24,478 nt of DNA from Methanosarcinales archaeon (GTDB taxonomy: Archaea; Halobacteriota; Syntropharchaeia; Alkanophagales; Methanospirareceae). Shown here piece after piece: positions 22,525 to 24,478 of this stretch (position 1 is the stretch's first letter; every line of letters begins with the position of its first letter). The DNA is taken from NCBI GenBank assembly GCA_025464585.1, contig JAODGL010000170.1, positions 1 through 24,478 on the forward strand, written 5' to 3'. Position numbers and translations under genes: made by a program. The notes beneath the pieces are model-generated. The model did not search any database and had not been told where the DNA came from. It saw only the letters and a list, made by a program, of their open reading frames with translations.

Positions 22525-23433
22525 ATGACGAGAAGGATTAAAAATAACGGGCTGAAGTTCTTTGCACTGCGTAAAGCTGTGGGAATACACAGTTGGCTGA
22601 GAGATAGGGTTTATAGAGAATATGAGGAATTACTGGAGGAGGAGATATTGGAGAAGCCCCTGCCCGAGCATGTAGCAATAATCATGGATGGGAATAGAAG
22701 ATATGCGAAGAAGATAGGAGTTCCAACGGAAGAAGGTTATCTTTATGGAGCGGCGACAACGGAGCATGTGATAGAGTGGTGCTTTGATATAGGGGTGAAA
22801 CAACTCACGATTTATGCTTTTTCTATTGAAAACTTTTGCAGGACGGAAGAGGAGAAGGAGCAGCTATTTGCATTGATGCAGGGTGAGTTTGAGAAGATAA
22901 GCCGTGATGAAAGAGTCCATAAGCATGGAGTGCGGGTGAAAGCAATAGGGAATATCAATCTGCTGCCCGAATCAGTAAAGGAGGCGATAAGAAAAGCCGA
23001 ACGCGCAACTGAGCATTATAACAAATTCAAGTTGTTCATCGCGGTGGCGTATAGTGGTAAAATGGAGATAGTTGATTCGGTGTACATAATAGCGAATATG
23101 GTAAAAAGAGGCTTACTATCCGTAGAGGAGATAAATGAGGAGACAATATCAAAGCATCTGTACATAAGCGAGATAGAAAGTGGTTCTTCGACTTCCGGAG
23201 CGAAGACGAGTGTAGACCTGTTAATAAGGACAGGGGGTGAGCAGAGGTTGAGTAATTTCGTTCCCTGGCAAGCGTTGGGGAATGAATGTGCAGCTTATTT
23301 CTGCGCTCCTTTCTGGCCTGAATTCCGGCGAATAGACCTTCTAAGGGCAATAAGGACATATCAAGAGCGTGAGGAGGAGAAAAGGCAGCATACACTCTCA
23401 AGAATGTTGAAAATAATCAAAACCTTTTCTTAA
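22525..23433 (+). CDS. uppS: cis-Prenyltransferase (undecaprenyl diphosphate synthase family)
   Basis: A 302-residue enzyme that extends prenyl diphosphates in Z configuration, giving the lipid carrier for protein glycosylation in archaea. Asp55 in HVAIIMDGNRRYAK is the catalytic metal-binding residue; bacterial members have DGNGRWA, and the NRRYA form is common in archaea. LTIYAFSIENF (95-104) and LLIRTGGEQRLSNFVPWQ (substrate phosphate binding) and FWPEFRRIDLLRAI close the fold. The N-terminal 45 residues are a basic and acidic helical stretch seen in archaeal members. The gene starts 26 nt after polB, likely in the same operon. The GSSTSGAKTSVD loop before the last motif is longer than usual. 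Confidence 0.93.
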   Translation: MTRRIKNNGLKFFALRKAVGIHSWLRDRVYREYEELLEEEILEKPLPEHVAIIMDGNRRYAKKIGVPTEEGYLYGAATTEHVIEWCFDIGVKQLTIYAFSIENFCRTEEEKEQLFALMQGEFEKISRDERVHKHGVRVKAIGNINLLPESVKEAIRKAERATEHYNKFKLFIAVAYSGKMEIVDSVYIIANMVKRGLLSVEEINEETISKHLYISEIESGSSTSGAKTSVDLLIRTGGEQRLSNFVPWQALGNECAAYFCAPFWPEFRRIDLLRAIRTYQEREEEKRQHTLSRMLKIIKTFS

Positions 23434-23676
23434 ACAAACTTATCGGAAAAAATCTAAAGAAGACTTGAGATGATCTATGCCCATCCAAAACTTGAAAGAG
23501 AGAACACCGTTGTTTTTTGAGTTTTGGCGTGATAGCCGCTGGAAGAATCACCCATAAACCAAAAAAGCCTCTCAGTGAGGGTAGAATTGCTGATTTGAGA
23601 GTAAATATCCATATTCTGAATAGAGTAGCGAAATTGCAGAGGGATGAACCGCCTCTTGGGTGCCACTGCATTTGAA
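23434..23676. other. Gene-free stretch after uppS
   Basis: About 240 bases hold no gene that I can support. CCAAAACT (23485-23492) and AGTTTTGG (23520-23527) are an 8-bp inverted repeat around a 27-nt loop. The minus-strand frames are open but match nothing I recognise, and probably include decayed transposon sequence continuous with the IS630 fragment to the right. Confidence 0.4.
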
Positions 23677-23769
23677 TTGATTTAGCTCATCAAAATATTT
23701 GAGAATACGTTCTTTGAGTTCCTCTTTTGATAAAACTCGTATGCCTCTAAGAAAACTTCTTGCCATTTT
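23677..23769 (-). pseudogene. C-terminal fragment of an IS630-family transposase
   Basis: Read on the minus strand, the sequence encodes KMARSFLRGIRVLSKEELK and then ERILKYFDELNQ. This is the characteristic end of IS630 (DDE_3) transposases, just before the final tryptophan-rich tail. The open frame continues on both sides without matching the family, so only about 31 codons of the transposase remain. No inverted ends or TA target duplication were found around it. Confidence 0.7.
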
Positions 23770-24160
23770 ATGGGGTTTGATATTGCTTTTACTCAATATC
23801 TTTGAGACGGTTCCGCTGAAGTTCACGGCACCTATTTATATCGAGGAGAAAGAGGAGATGTTAGCAAGGAGAATGCAAAGATTTGCTCTCAATGCTTTCT
23901 TGCGGAAGTATTATGAGCGCGATTCCGAACGGTATGGATTGTTAGGCGTGCCGCTGTTTTTACCACCGCATTCTGAAGTTATGGAAGAAATAAAGAGGAT
24001 AACAAAAAGTGAGGAGGCTATTTACGAAGCTGCGAGGGATTATCTCCAATCGGGTACTGAAGATTTGATAAACGTGAGGAAGAAGTGTTTAGAAGGCGAT
24101 TATAGTGGTCTAAGAACGAGAGAAAAGGAGCTGGTGTGGAGACCTGGTGCGGGGATGTAG
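23741..24160 (+). CDS. Small protein of unknown function, possibly coupled to the recombinase
   Basis: The most convincing coding part runs from about 23806 to the stop at 24158. It holds VPLKFTAPIYIEEKEEMLA and ALNAFLRKYYERDSERYGLL, then GVPLFLPPHSEVMEEIKRITKSEEAIYEAARDYL. A helical charged protein of 100-140 residues is likely. I recognise no family. The start is uncertain: an ATG at 23741 (used here) puts a hydrophobic stretch first, but that stretch is antisense to the IS630 fragment and may not be native. An ATG at 23858 with AGGAG in front, behind a TATA-like CTATTTATAT (near 23831), is a real alternative, as is a TTG at 23699. The 3' end overlaps the recombinase start by 14 bases. Confidence 0.55.
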   Translation: MPLRKLLAILWGLILLLLNIFETVPLKFTAPIYIEEKEEMLARRMQRFALNAFLRKYYERDSERYGLLGVPLFLPPHSEVMEEIKRITKSEEAIYEAARDYLQSGTEDLINVRKKCLEGDYSGLRTREKELVWRPGAGM

Positions 24161-24478
24161 ATTTGAGAAGAAGGAACTTATACTGAGGAAGTACAGTTCA
24201 AAAACGATAAAACTGTATTTACACCATAACATGGAGTTTCTGCAGTTTTCCAGGAAGAATCCTTCTGAAGTGTCAAACGAAGATGTGAAAGATTATCTGT
24301 ATCATCTGGCGAATGATAAGGATGTCTCCACATCAACTTTAAATACAGCGATCAACGCACTGAAGTTTTATTATGGTGATGTTTTGAAGCGGAAGTTTGT
24401 TTATGAGATAAAGAGACCGAAGAAGGATAAGAAGTTACCTGTTGTTCTGAGTCAGGGGGAAGTTTCTCAAATACTTTC
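24147..24478 (+). CDS. Tyrosine recombinase/integrase, N-terminal part
   Basis: The frame is open from 24114 and runs off the window end. The product shows FEKKELILRKYSSKTIKLYL, then a helix HHNMEFLQFSRKNPSEVSNE, STSTLNTAINALKFYYGDVL and RPKKDKKLPVVLSQGEVSQIL. This is the SAM-like core-binding domain and the linker of XerA/integrase-type recombinases. The catalytic Arg, His and Tyr residues lie beyond the window, so activity cannot be judged. The GTG at 24147 with GGAG 6 nt ahead is the best start; it lies inside the preceding gene. No ATG precedes the domain. It may be a stand-alone chromosomal recombinase or part of an integrated element. Confidence 0.85.
   Translation, partial: MRGCRFEKKELILRKYSSKTIKLYLHHNMEFLQFSRKNPSEVSNEDVKDYLYHLANDKDVSTSTLNTAINALKFYYGDVLKRKFVYEIKRPKKDKKLPVVLSQGEVSQIL

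Noticed and set aside
23475..23671. Two minus-strand frames after uppS as genes
   Set aside because: They lack recognisable domains, overlap each other in different frames, and lie next to a transposase scrap, so they look like decayed sequence.

Overview
This 24.5-kb window is archaeal chromosome. It carries a DNA polymerase D small subunit (DP1), an A-type ATP synthase subunit I, the archaeal tRNA pseudouridine synthase Pus10, diphthine synthase, RNA 3'-phosphate cyclase, a type II methionine aminopeptidase and a tetraether-lipid-synthase-like radical SAM protein. A NifH-like ATPase of the CfbC type (coenzyme F430 biosynthesis) points to an Mcr-bearing methanogen or anaerobic methanotroph. 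The housekeeping content mixed with transposon debris would suit an ANME-1/Methanophagales-like euryarchaeon, but that placement is inference. Many starts sit about 25-30 nt behind a TATA-like box, as in leaderless archaeal transcripts.

Layout. Bases 1-2.7 kb are a decay zone: a short heptamer repeat, a truncated and internally deleted acyl-CoA synthetase (ADP-forming)/GNAT remnant, an intact MarC-type membrane protein, and an enolase collapsed to three short islands. From 2.8 to 9.1 kb come a small membrane protein, the dphB-cfbC pair, a solitary atpI, a DUF2953-GerW pair (the archaeal version of Bacillus ytfI-ytfJ) and an unknown protein. At 9.1-9.8 kb there is a 676-bp non-autonomous insertion sequence with 13-bp inverted ends and a 6-bp target duplication. 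It holds only the C-terminus of an IS1634-like transposase. From 9.9 to 18.8 kb lie a STAND-like/TPR protein, map, a DUF433-DUF5615 toxin-antitoxin-like pair, rtcA, pus10, DUF1015-hisS (overlapping) and gatA. From 18.8 to 23.4 kb lie a Tes-like radical SAM gene, a highly structured intergenic region with its own TATA box (candidate ncRNA or 44-aa peptide), thioredoxin overlapping polB (DP1), and a cis-prenyltransferase. The right edge has an IS630 transposase scrap, an unknown small gene and the start of a tyrosine recombinase.

How the genes relate. Most are translation, tRNA and RNA processing (dphB, map, rtcA, pus10, hisS, gatA), replication (DP1), lipid synthesis (Tes-like, UppS) and energy metabolism (AtpI, CfbC). 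The accessory layer is small: two IS remnants, one TA-like pair, one STAND-like protein, and a recombinase cassette running off the end. The strongest candidates for something undescribed are the structured element at 20353-20517 and the small gene/recombinase overlap at the right end.
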